Positions 1 to 6,146 of a DNA stretch of 10,404 bases are shown here, piece after piece. How positions within the stretch are numbered: position 1 is the stretch's first letter; each line of letters starts with the position of its first letter. The position numbers and the translations under genes were made by a program. Origin of the DNA: Bacteroidales bacterium (lineage in GTDB: Bacteria; Bacteroidota; Bacteroidia; Bacteroidales; B18-G4); contig JAGLYE010000038.1 of assembly GCA_023132505.1 (NCBI GenBank), positions 1 to 10,404 of the forward strand, read 5' to 3'. Under the pieces are notes generated by a model that made no database searches, was not told the DNA's origin, and worked only from the letters and a program-made list of their open reading frames with translations.

Positions 1-2428
1 CAGGGTAGAGGTTCCGGGCGAAGATATCACCAATGCAATCAAGAAATTATGGGAACAGGGACTGTTTGAAGATATCCGCATCTCTGCTACAAGGTTTCAG
101 GGCGATATGGTGTTTTTGGATATTTACCTGCTGGAAAGGCCACGGCTTACCAAGTTTTCTTTCAAAGGGGTTAAAAAATCGGAAGCGGATAATATCCGCG
201 ATGAAATGCATCTTACACGAGGAGATGTAGTTACTGATAATTTGCTGATGAGGATCGATAATATCATTACCGGCTATTTCAGCGACAAAGGCTTCCTGGA
301 TGTGGAAGTTGATATCCGGCAAATTTCCGATACAACAAAAGCCAATAACGTGATCCTTGAAATTGTTATCGATAAAAATGAAAGGGTCAGGATCTATCAG
401 ATCAATGTATATGGCAATGAAAACCTTACAACACAGAAAATCAAGTCGGCATTCAAGGAAACCAAGGAGAAAGGACTTTTTCGACCACTTTACGGCATTG
501 ATAAACTGTTAATTGATGTTATCTGGGACGCTTTGCGCCTGAAGTTTCCTAAGATGATCATGGATTTTCAATCATACATAAACGAGACAATACGCATCAG
601 GATCTTCAAATCATCAAAATTCATTGAAACCAATTATGAGGACGATCTTCGTAACCTCATTGCCAAATACAATGAAGTCGGTTATCGCGATGCCAAGGTG
701 GTGAAAGATTCTGTATCGCGGAACCCGGATGGTACCCTGAATATCGATGTCTGGTTAGATGAAGGCAAGCAATATTACTTCAGGAATATCACCTGGGTTG
801 GAAATACAAAATATTCCAGTGAATACCTGAACTCCATACTTAGGATACAAAAGGGGGATGTGTACAATCAGGATCTGCTTACAACAAACCTTACTTTCAA
901 CCCTAATGGATATGACGTAAGCTCTATATATCTCGACGATGGTTATCTGTTTTTTAATGTTGAGCCCGTTGAAGTGCTGGTTGAAAACGACTCCATCGAC
1001 CTGGAGATCAGGGTACGTGAGGGGAAACAGGCAACCATTAACAAGGTAGAGGTAAGAGGAAATACCAAGACCAACGATCATGTGGTGATCAGGGAGATCA
1101 AGACCAGGCCAGGCGAACTATTTAGCAGGGAAGCCATTATCCGTACGGTCAGGGAACTGGGCATGCTAAAGTATTTCAACCCGGAAACCATTGCTCCCGA
1201 TGTATTGCCCAACCCGGAAGATGGTACAGTGGATATCATATATTCGGTTGAAGAGACATCTGCTGATCAGATCGAGCTGTCGGGCGGATGGGGCTACGGC
1301 AGGATTATTGGTACCCTGGGGGTTTCATTTAATAACTTCAGCCTTCGGAGTTTCTTTAAAAAAGGCGCGTGGAGGCCTGTCCCATCCGGCGATGGTCAGA
1401 AACTTTCTCTACGTATTCAGAGTTATGGCAGGGGGTATATCAGCTACAGTGCCGCTTTTACCGAACCCTGGCTGGGTGGCCGGAAGCCAAATGCCTTCAG
1501 CGTTTCTTACTACCACTCACTCTATTCCAATGGATTGCCAAGGAGCGATACCAATCGCTCTTACTTCAAGATCAATGGCCTTACCTTTGGGCTTAGGCAG
1601 CGCCTGAAATGGCCTGATGACTTCTTTACATTGTACCAGGCCATCAATCTGCAACGATACGACCTGCATAAGTACACAACTATCTTCACCTTTGGGGATG
1701 GTTCAGGTACATATAATAACTTCAATTATAATATCGTACTGGGAAGAAATTCAACTGCACCAAGTTATATCTATCCTCGTACCGGTTCGAATCTTTCCTT
1801 TTCGGTCGAACTTACACCTCCTTATTCGCTCTTCAATGATGCCGATTACACTAAAATGTCGGATAATGAAAAATACAAATGGATAGAATATCATAAATGG
1901 AAGTTTGAAGCAACTTATTTCCTTGAGGTGGCCCCGAAATTTGTGGTCATGGGAAGGCTGAAATACGGCTTCCTGGGTTCATATAACAGCGATATCGGCA
2001 TTACGCCTTTTGAAAGGTTTTACCTTGGCGGTGACGGGCTTTCAGGCTATAATAACCTTGACGGCAGGGAGATCATTGGGATGCGTGGCTATGGCAACGA
2101 AACATTGACCCCATACTACTATAAAGAAAGAAATATTGGAGGTACGGTATATTGTAAATATACATTGGAGATGAGGTACCCCTTGTCGCTGAATCCCTCG
2201 GCCACCATATACGCCCTTGCCTTTGTGGAAGCAGGTAAAGCCTGGTTGTATCATCCGGGCTTCAACCCCTTTGACCTTTACCGGTCGGCAGGCTTTGGCA
2301 TGCGGGTATTCCTGCCGATGTTCGGGATGCTCGGACTCGACTGGGGATACGGATTTGATGACGTTCCCGGACTGCCCGGTGCCAATGGCGGACAATTCCA
2401 CTTTTCCATTAACCAGTCAATTGATTAA
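1..2428 (+). CDS. bamA: BamA/Omp85 outer-membrane barrel assembly factor (5' end outside window)
   Basis: Core subunit of the machine that folds and inserts beta-barrel proteins into the outer membrane. The frame is open from base 2, well upstream of the first ATG at 107, and the residues before that ATG (from RVEVPGEDIT through QGLFEDIRI) read as the rest of POTRA 1. The gene is therefore cut by the window edge; 808 codons are visible and the signal peptide is missing. By nucleotide position, POTRA 2 is about 152-391, POTRA 3 about 392-772, POTRA 4 about 778-1020 and POTRA 5 about 1033-1257; the 16-strand barrel follows from about 1264. POTRA 3 carries a long insertion (about 488-612). MRGY at 2081-2092 is the conserved loop-6 (V/L/M)RG(F/Y) motif of the Omp85 family. 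The last residues, QFHFSINQSID, resemble a beta-signal but end in Asp rather than an aromatic residue. ompH follows after 68 bases with no clear terminator, which suggests co-transcription. Confidence 0.97.
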   Translation, partial: RVEVPGEDITNAIKKLWEQGLFEDIRISATRFQGDMVFLDIYLLERPRLTKFSFKGVKKSEADNIRDEMHLTRGDVVTDNLLMRIDNIITGYFSDKGFLDVEVDIRQISDTTKANNVILEIVIDKNERVRIYQINVYGNENLTTQKIKSAFKETKEKGLFRPLYGIDKLLIDVIWDALRLKFPKMIMDFQSYINETIRIRIFKSSKFIETNYEDDLRNLIAKYNEVGYRDAKVVKDSVSRNPDGTLNIDVWLDEGKQYYFRNITWVGNTKYSSEYLNSILRIQKGDVYNQDLLTTNLTFNPNGYDVSSIYLDDGYLFFNVEPVEVLVENDSIDLEIRVREGKQATINKVEVRGNTKTNDHVVIREIKTRPGELFSREAIIRTVRELGMLKYFNPETIAPDVLPNPEDGTVDIIYSVEETSADQIELSGGWGYGRIIGTLGVSFNNFSLRSFFKKGAWRPVPSGDGQKLSLRIQSYGRGYISYSAAFTEPWLGGRKPNAFSVSYYHSLYSNGLPRSDTNRSYFKINGLTFGLRQRLKWPDDFFTLYQAINLQRYDLHKYTTIFTFGDGSGTYNNFNYNIVLGRNSTAPSYIYPRTGSNLSFSVELTPPYSLFNDADYTKMSDNEKYKWIEYHKWKFEATYFLEVAPKFVVMGRLKYGFLGSYNSDIGITPFERFYLGGDGLSGYNNLDGREIIGMRGYGNETLTPYYYKERNIGGTVYCKYTLEMRYPLSLNPSATIYALAFVEAGKAWLYHPGFNPFDLYRSAGFGMRVFLPMFGMLGLDWGYGFDDVPGLPGANGGQFHFSINQSID

Positions 2429-2483
2429 TCACAAAATCAATTTATGGCAGGTTTTTTGTATTTGCTTATAAAAATAAAATATC

Positions 2484-2488
2484 GGAGG
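2484..2488 (+). promoter_or_regulatory. Shine-Dalgarno-like ribosome binding site of the first ompH
   Basis: GGAGG ends 8 bases before the ATG at 2497. Strong Shine-Dalgarno sequences are uncommon in Bacteroidota; here it fixes the start, which is followed at once by a signal peptide. Confidence 0.6.
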
Positions 2489-2496
2489 ACTTACAC

Positions 2497-3132
2497 ATGA
2501 AAAAATTAATTTTAACCATTGCCGTGATCTTATCTGTTGTTGCAGTATCCATGGCACAGAAATATGCCTTTGTCGATTCGGATTATATCCTTGAGAACAT
2601 TCCAGAATACCAGGATGCCCTCGACATTTTGGATGAGTTCTCTATCCAGTGGCAGAAAGAAATAGAAGAAAAATTTGCTGAAGTGGATCGGCTCTACCAG
2701 GACTACCAGGCAGAAGCCGTTCTTCTTCCCGAGGATATGAAAAAGCAAAGGGAAAGTGAGATCATCAAGCGTGAAAAAGAAGCCAAGGACCTGCAAAAGA
2801 ATCGTTTTGGCAGGGATGGCGCCCTTTTCCTGAAACGCCAGGAACTCGTCCAGCCTATACAGGAAAAAATCTATAATGCCATTGAAGAGATTGCAGAATC
2901 ACAGAACTATGCATTTGTATTTGATAAAGCAGGAAGCCTGACCATTCTTTTTGCCAGGGCAAAATATGATATCTCCGACGATGTGCTCGATGAAGTTGGC
3001 ACTGTGATGCAAACCGTCAGGCGCGAAGATAGAAAAGCTCCCCGTAGCAGTGGTACTCCGACCTCTTCAGGTAGGCAACGCGGAAACAGCAACAATGCCA
3101 ATAAGATGATTGAGCAATATAAAGAGAATTAG
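2497..3132 (+). CDS. ompH: OmpH/Skp-family periplasmic chaperone, first copy, with basic C-terminal tail
   Basis: Skp/OmpH-family protein, 211 residues. Skp proteins form jellyfish-like trimers that hold unfolded outer-membrane proteins in the periplasm. Residues 1-21 are a clear signal peptide: Lys at 3-4, a hydrophobic core, and probable cleavage after SMA or MAQ. The mature part opens with KYAFVDSDYILENIPEY (22-38), the usual first strand of the family. A highly charged coiled coil follows (about 50-115), and then the closing strand, NYAFVFDKAG (137-146). Beyond the Skp fold, residues 172-211 form a polar, mostly basic tail rich in Arg, Ser, Gly and Asn that the second copy lacks. The gene sits 68 bases after bamA with no convincing promoter of its own, so it is probably read from the bamA transcript. 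The family is certain; trimer formation and clients are inferred. Confidence 0.93.
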   Translation: MKKLILTIAVILSVVAVSMAQKYAFVDSDYILENIPEYQDALDILDEFSIQWQKEIEEKFAEVDRLYQDYQAEAVLLPEDMKKQRESEIIKREKEAKDLQKNRFGRDGALFLKRQELVQPIQEKIYNAIEEIAESQNYAFVFDKAGSLTILFARAKYDISDDVLDEVGTVMQTVRREDRKAPRSSGTPTSSGRQRGNSNNANKMIEQYKEN

Positions 3133-3187
3133 CCCTGCATCAACCTGCAAATCAGTTGCTGTCACCAATGATTTATATCAATAATAT

Positions 3188-3220
3188 TTTGTATTTATAT
3201 TGAATTATTCCATACATTTG
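3188..3220 (+). promoter_or_regulatory. Bacteroidota-type promoter for the second ompH
   Basis: TTTG at 3188-3191, a 21-nt spacer, then TACATTTG at 3213-3220. This fits the Bacteroidota consensus (TTTG, 19-21 nt, TAnnTTTG). Transcription would begin near 3225, giving a leader of about 30 nt before the ATG at 3259. The site lies in the AT-rich 126-base gap between the two ompH genes. Confidence 0.7.
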
Positions 3221-3258
3221 CTGGGTTATTGAAAATTTATAATCTATACTGAAATAAA

Positions 3259-3771
3259 ATGAAAAACACTTTGAAAGCTTTACTGATCGTAGCTTTTATG
3301 CTTACAGCAACCCTCGCCTGGTCACAAGCCAACCTTAAAATTGGATATATTGATTCACAGGCACTTATTGAGCTGATGCCGGAAAAAGATTCCGTTGAAG
3401 CCAAACTCATTTCTTACCAGCGCTCACTGGAAGAGCAAATCGGTGCTATGTACCTCGAATATCAGAATAAAGTTGCCGACTATACCAATAATGTAGATGG
3501 CATGTCTGATATCATCAAACAAACTAAGGAAAGGGAAATTGCCGACCTCGAAACTCGTATTACCGAATTTCAGCAAAATGCCGAAGCTGACTTTGGGGCA
3601 AAACAACAGCAACTTTATGACCCGCTGATCACCAAAGCCAGGGATGCCATTAAAGCAGTAGCCGAAGCCAATGGTTTTACTTATATCCTTGATGTAAGTA
3701 TGGGCACCGTACTGTACTATGAAGCAGGTGAAAATTTGCTGCCTCTTGTAAAAGCTAAATTAGGCTTGTAA
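3259..3771 (+). CDS. ompH: OmpH/Skp-family periplasmic chaperone, second copy
   Basis: A second Skp/OmpH protein, 170 residues. Residues 1-23 form a signal peptide (two Lys, a hydrophobic stretch, probable cleavage after AWSQ). The first strand is LKIGYIDSQALIELMPE (26-42). Residues about 45-118 form a charged coiled coil with many Gln and Glu. The fold closes with GFTYILDVSMGTVLYYE (139-155), and the protein ends soon after at KAKLGL. This is the length of a plain Skp domain without an extension. The ATG is preceded by A-rich sequence with no Shine-Dalgarno match, as is usual in the phylum. It shares fold and layout with the first copy but little direct identity by eye, so the duplication is old or the two are specialised. 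Tandem ompH genes after bamA are typical of Bacteroidota. Its role in passing outer-membrane proteins to BamA is inferred from family and position. Confidence 0.93.
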   Translation: MKNTLKALLIVAFMLTATLAWSQANLKIGYIDSQALIELMPEKDSVEAKLISYQRSLEEQIGAMYLEYQNKVADYTNNVDGMSDIIKQTKEREIADLETRITEFQQNAEADFGAKQQQLYDPLITKARDAIKAVAEANGFTYILDVSMGTVLYYEAGENLLPLVKAKLGL

Positions 3772-3795
3772 AAAGAAAATATCTTTGATTTTTTA

Positions 3796-3832
3796 TAAGG
3801 GTTGCTATACCTCCCAGGGCTAGCAACCCTTA
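3796..3832. terminator. Hairpin between convergent ompH and nadB; possible two-way terminator
   Basis: TAAGGGTTGCTA at 3796-3807 is perfectly complementary to TAGCAACCCTTA at 3821-3832, a 12-bp stem with a 13-base loop. It lies 24 bases after the ompH stop and 29 bases after the nadB stop. Neither strand has a T-tract after the stem: the T6 run (3789-3794) lies before the stem on the + strand. It is therefore not a classical intrinsic terminator, although its position suggests it ends or protects both transcripts. Confidence 0.55.
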
Positions 3833-3861
3833 CTACATGGTGATGATTCCCATACCGATTC

Positions 3862-5460
3862 TTATTTATGGTTCATCAGCATGGATTTGCCGTCGATGGC
3901 ATCCTTGGGGTAGTCGATGGAATAATGCAATCCGCGGCTTTCCTTCCTCTTGGTTGCCATCTTGATGATCAGGTAGGCAACATTGATCATGTTCCTCAGC
4001 TCACAGATGTTAATAGTAAGTATCGATCTGTCGTAGAGTTCTTCTGTTTCACGGTATATGATCTCCAGTCTGTCGAGGGCCCGCTTGAGCCTGAGATCGG
4101 AGCGCACGATGCCTACATAACTGCTCATCAGGGCGTGCAGTTCTTTGATGGATTGCGTGATCAGGATCATTTCTTCGTTCAGCACCGTACCTTTAGCATC
4201 CCAGTCAGGGACTTCGTCACAAAACCTTATGCCGGAAACCTCTTCAATGGCATTAATGCTGGCCCGGTGAGAGAATACTGCAGATTCTAATAATGAGTTG
4301 GATGCCAGTCGGTTGGCACCATGCAGGCCGGTAGAAGCACATTCCCCTGATGCGTAAAGATTCCGGATGGAGCTCCTGGCATATTCATCTACTTTGATCC
4401 CCCCGCAGAGATAGTGTGCTGACGGGACAACAGGAATCATATCCCTTGTGATGTCGATATTAATGCTCAGGCATTTGGCATAGATGCGCGGGAAGTTCCT
4501 GATAAGTTCATCCTTATCGAGATGGGTAGCATCCAGGAATACATGGTCATCCCCCGATAGTTTCATTTCATTGTCGATGGCCCGGGCCACAATATCCCTG
4601 GGTGCCAGTGAAGCACGATTATCATATTTTTGCATGAATTCCTGTCCCTTGATGGTCTTCAATACTGCGCCAAATCCTCGCAGGGCTTCTGTGATCAGGA
4701 AGGAAGGTTTTTCAGTGGGGTGATAAAGTGCTGTGGGATGAAATTGAATAAATTCCATGTTCTCCACAATGGCTTTGGCCCGGTATGCCATCGCTATGCC
4801 GTCGCCGGTGGCAATTGACGGATTAGTAGTATTGATGTATATGTTGCCTGCCCCACCGGTCGCAAGCATGGTGGTCCTGGCCAGGATGGTCCAGATCTCT
4901 TGTTTTTTCATGTCCATGGAATAGACACCGTAGCAATGGATATCTTTATCTTTCCTGGTTATTTTAATGCCAAGATGGTGCTGGGTTATCAGGTCGATGG
5001 CAAAATGATCCTCCAGCATCTCAATGTCAGGATGTTCTTCTACCTTACTAAGCAGTGCCCGTTCGATTTCAAGTCCTGTGCTGTCTCTATGGTGAAAAAC
5101 CCGGCTTTCCGAATGGCCGCCTTCCCGTGCCAGGTCGTAGTCGCCTGAAGCATTTTTGTCGAATTGCGCTCCCCATTCGATCAGCTCCCGGATACGGGCA
5201 GTGGATTCCTTAATGGTGAGTTCAACAATATCTTTGTTATTCAATCCGTCACCGGCAATGATGGTGTCAATAATATGTTTTTCATAGGTGTCGGGGGTGT
5301 ACATCACTGCAGCGATGCCGCCCTGGGCATATTTGGTTGCTGTTTCTTCGGCCCGTGACTTAGTGAGAATGCAAACTTTCCCGTGATCGGCAACTTTCAG
5401 TGCATAGATAAGCCCTGCGATGCCGGAACCGATGATCAGAAAATCTATTTTTTTTTGCAT
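3862..5460 (-). CDS. nadB: L-aspartate oxidase
   Basis: A flavoprotein of 532 residues, close to the E. coli enzyme in length. It oxidises L-aspartate to iminoaspartate, the first step of de novo NAD synthesis, passing electrons to oxygen or, in anaerobes, fumarate. NadA then uses the product to make quinolinate; nadA and nadC are not in this window. Seen in the sequence: the FAD-binding GSGIAGL (11-17) after a short N-terminus, YAQGGIAAV (44-52), REGGHSESR (112-120), FHPTAL (240-245), LAPRDIVARAID (285-296), AHYLCGG (348-354) and GLHGANRLASNSLLE (378-392). These contain residues matching the catalytic Glu, two His and two Arg of E. coli NadB (here E113, H241, R288, H349, R384). The C-terminal helical domain has LRNMINVAYLI and KRKESRGLHYSIDYP. 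One difference from E. coli, as I recall it, is RGFGA (261-265) in place of RGEGA. A run of nine A's directly follows the start codon. The gene is convergent with ompH and has its own promoter. Confidence 0.96.
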   Translation of the reverse strand: MQKKIDFLIIGSGIAGLIYALKVADHGKVCILTKSRAEETATKYAQGGIAAVMYTPDTYEKHIIDTIIAGDGLNNKDIVELTIKESTARIRELIEWGAQFDKNASGDYDLAREGGHSESRVFHHRDSTGLEIERALLSKVEEHPDIEMLEDHFAIDLITQHHLGIKITRKDKDIHCYGVYSMDMKKQEIWTILARTTMLATGGAGNIYINTTNPSIATGDGIAMAYRAKAIVENMEFIQFHPTALYHPTEKPSFLITEALRGFGAVLKTIKGQEFMQKYDNRASLAPRDIVARAIDNEMKLSGDDHVFLDATHLDKDELIRNFPRIYAKCLSINIDITRDMIPVVPSAHYLCGGIKVDEYARSSIRNLYASGECASTGLHGANRLASNSLLESAVFSHRASINAIEEVSGIRFCDEVPDWDAKGTVLNEEMILITQSIKELHALMSSYVGIVRSDLRLKRALDRLEIIYRETEELYDRSILTINICELRNMINVAYLIIKMATKRKESRGLHYSIDYPKDAIDGKSMLMNHK

Positions 5461-5530
5461 GGTTGATATTTATAGCTGCAATAGTGGCGGCATCGACTTC
5501 CTCTTTTCCTGGTTTTTCTATTTCTACGTT

Positions 5531-5569
5531 GAATGACTGCCATCTGTTACCAATACAGATCATTCGGCA
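5531..5569 (-). promoter_or_regulatory. Dyad in the nadB leader (candidate operator or RNA hairpin)
   Basis: ATCTGT (5542-5547) and ACAGAT (5555-5560) form a perfect 6-bp dyad around a 7-base centre. Two different extensions are possible. TGCC (5538-5541) can pair with GGCA (5566-5569), leaving a 5-base bulge. Alternatively, GAATGA (5531-5536) can pair with TCATTC (5560-5565). The element lies about 30-60 bases into the predicted nadB transcript. It matches no riboswitch I recognise. It could be a repressor site just downstream of the promoter or a switching hairpin. A 7-codon ATG reading frame (5547-5570, - strand, MPNDLYW) overlies it. Confidence 0.4.
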
Positions 5570-5596
5570 TTCCTGAGCAAACAGAGCTTGCACTTG

Positions 5597-5627
5597 CAAA
5601 GGTATGAATAATTAAGAATGATTCAAA
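5597..5627 (-). promoter_or_regulatory. Bacteroidota-type promoter for nadB
   Basis: Read on the - strand: TTTG (5627-5624), a 19-nt spacer, then TACCTTTG (5604-5597). Both boxes and the spacing fit the Bacteroidota consensus. Transcription would begin near 5590, which leaves a leader of about 130 nt before the nadB ATG at 5460, long for a gene of this kind. Confidence 0.65.
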
Positions 5628-5672
5628 ATAATAAATAAAACAAACAGCTGTATCAAGGGTTCATTTTTAGAT

Positions 5673-5700
5673 AAAAAAAAAGTCCCGCCGGGGCAGGACT
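5673..5700 (-). terminator. Rho-independent terminator of the ferredoxin gene
   Basis: On the - strand, AGTCCTGC, loop CCCG and GCGGGACT form an 8-bp stem with one U-G pair, followed by a run of eight or more T's (the A-run at 5673-5680 on the + strand). It lies 34 bases after the ferredoxin stop codon. Stem, loop and U-tract are all textbook, and it insulates nadB from ferredoxin transcription. Confidence 0.9.
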
Positions 5701-5734
5701 TCTTTATGGATTAATTTTTGTTTACAGACCGCTA

Positions 5735-5902
5735 TTATTCCGGTTCAATTGCTTCAACCGGGCAAACATCTGCGCATGATCCGCAGTCAGTGCATATGTC
5801 AGGGTCAATCACATAGATATCACCTTCAGAGATTGCCTCTACAGGACACTCGTCGATACAGGTTCCACATGCAGTACAGTCGTCTGTGATTTTGTAAGCC
5901 AT
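5735..5902 (-). CDS. Small 2[4Fe-4S] ferredoxin
   Basis: A 55-residue clostridial-type ferredoxin, a soluble low-potential electron carrier. Two near-identical motifs are present: Cys 9, 12, 15 and 19 (CTACGTCIDECP) and Cys 37, 40, 43 and 47 (CTDCGSCADVCP). Each is followed by VEAI, which shows the internal duplication of the family. Each CxxCxxCxxxCP motif supplies three ligands to one [4Fe-4S] cluster and one to the other. The protein is strongly acidic. The start at 5902 (MAYKITDDC) is chosen because ferredoxins of this type begin a few residues before the first Cys; an upstream in-frame extension to 5950 would add unrelated residues and overlap the predicted promoter. The gene is divergent from korAB and ends in a strong terminator, so it is probably a single-gene transcript. 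Service as electron acceptor for KorAB is an inference from position. Confidence 0.95.
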   Translation of the reverse strand: MAYKITDDCTACGTCIDECPVEAISEGDIYVIDPDICTDCGSCADVCPVEAIEPE

Positions 5903-5936
5903 AATTGTATTTGTTAAATGATAAAAATATTTGCTG

Positions 5937-5944
5937 CAAATATA
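5937..5944 (-). promoter_or_regulatory. Probable -7 box of the ferredoxin promoter
   Basis: On the - strand, TATATTTG (5944-5937) fits TAnnTTTG and lies 34 bases before the ferredoxin ATG. No good TTTG was found at the expected distance upstream, so this is a half-match. Confidence 0.45.
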
Positions 5945-6113
5945 AAACACATATTTATTATGATTCGGTTTTTTTAAAGAATGTTTGATTAATTTATTCC
6001 TGTTCTAAATAAATACATCTATTACTAAATGATTGATATTCAGTTTGAAATAAAATACCCTGACCCTGTTGAAAATTTGTTGATAATTGCTGATGAGTAA
6101 TATATAAAACTTA

Positions 6114-6121
6114 TAACTTTG
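6114..6121 (+). promoter_or_regulatory. Probable -7 box of the korAB promoter
   Basis: TAACTTTG fits TAnnTTTG and lies 25 bases before the korA ATG. The -33 region is poor: the nearest TTG (6087-6089) is 24 bases away. An E. coli-like pair (TTGATA at 6080-6085, a 17-base spacer, TATAAA at 6103-6108) also occurs, but in AT-rich DNA of this phylum it may be chance. Confidence 0.5.
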
Positions 6122-6146
6122 CGGGGTTGTTAAACAATCAGGCACA

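Noticed and set aside
1191..1607. 138-codon + strand frame inside bamA
   Set aside because: Out-of-frame shadow of the bamA barrel region with no plausible domain.
2419..2442. AATTGATT / AATCAATT inverted repeat over the bamA stop codon, followed by a T6 run some bases later
   Set aside because: An all-weak 8-bp AT-rich stem, with the T-run about 10 bases away; too unstable to call a terminator, and ompH probably continues the bamA transcript.
2457..2464. TGTATTTG before the first ompH as a possible -7 box
   Set aside because: One mismatch to TAnnTTTG and no TTTG at the right distance upstream.
5360..5599. 79-codon frame beginning at a TTG upstream of nadB
   Set aside because: The TTG overlaps the predicted nadB -7 box and most of the frame reads nadB out of frame; not called as a gene, although its overlap with the A9 tract is listed as a finding.
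5992..6014. ATTTATT / AATAAAT dyad between ferredoxin and korA
   Set aside because: Composed only of A and T in a very AT-rich region, so expected by chance.
6127..6137. TTGTT-A-AACAA mini-palindrome just after the korA -7 box
   Set aside because: Well placed for an operator but only 5 bp per arm and AT-rich; no second copy seen near the ferredoxin promoter.
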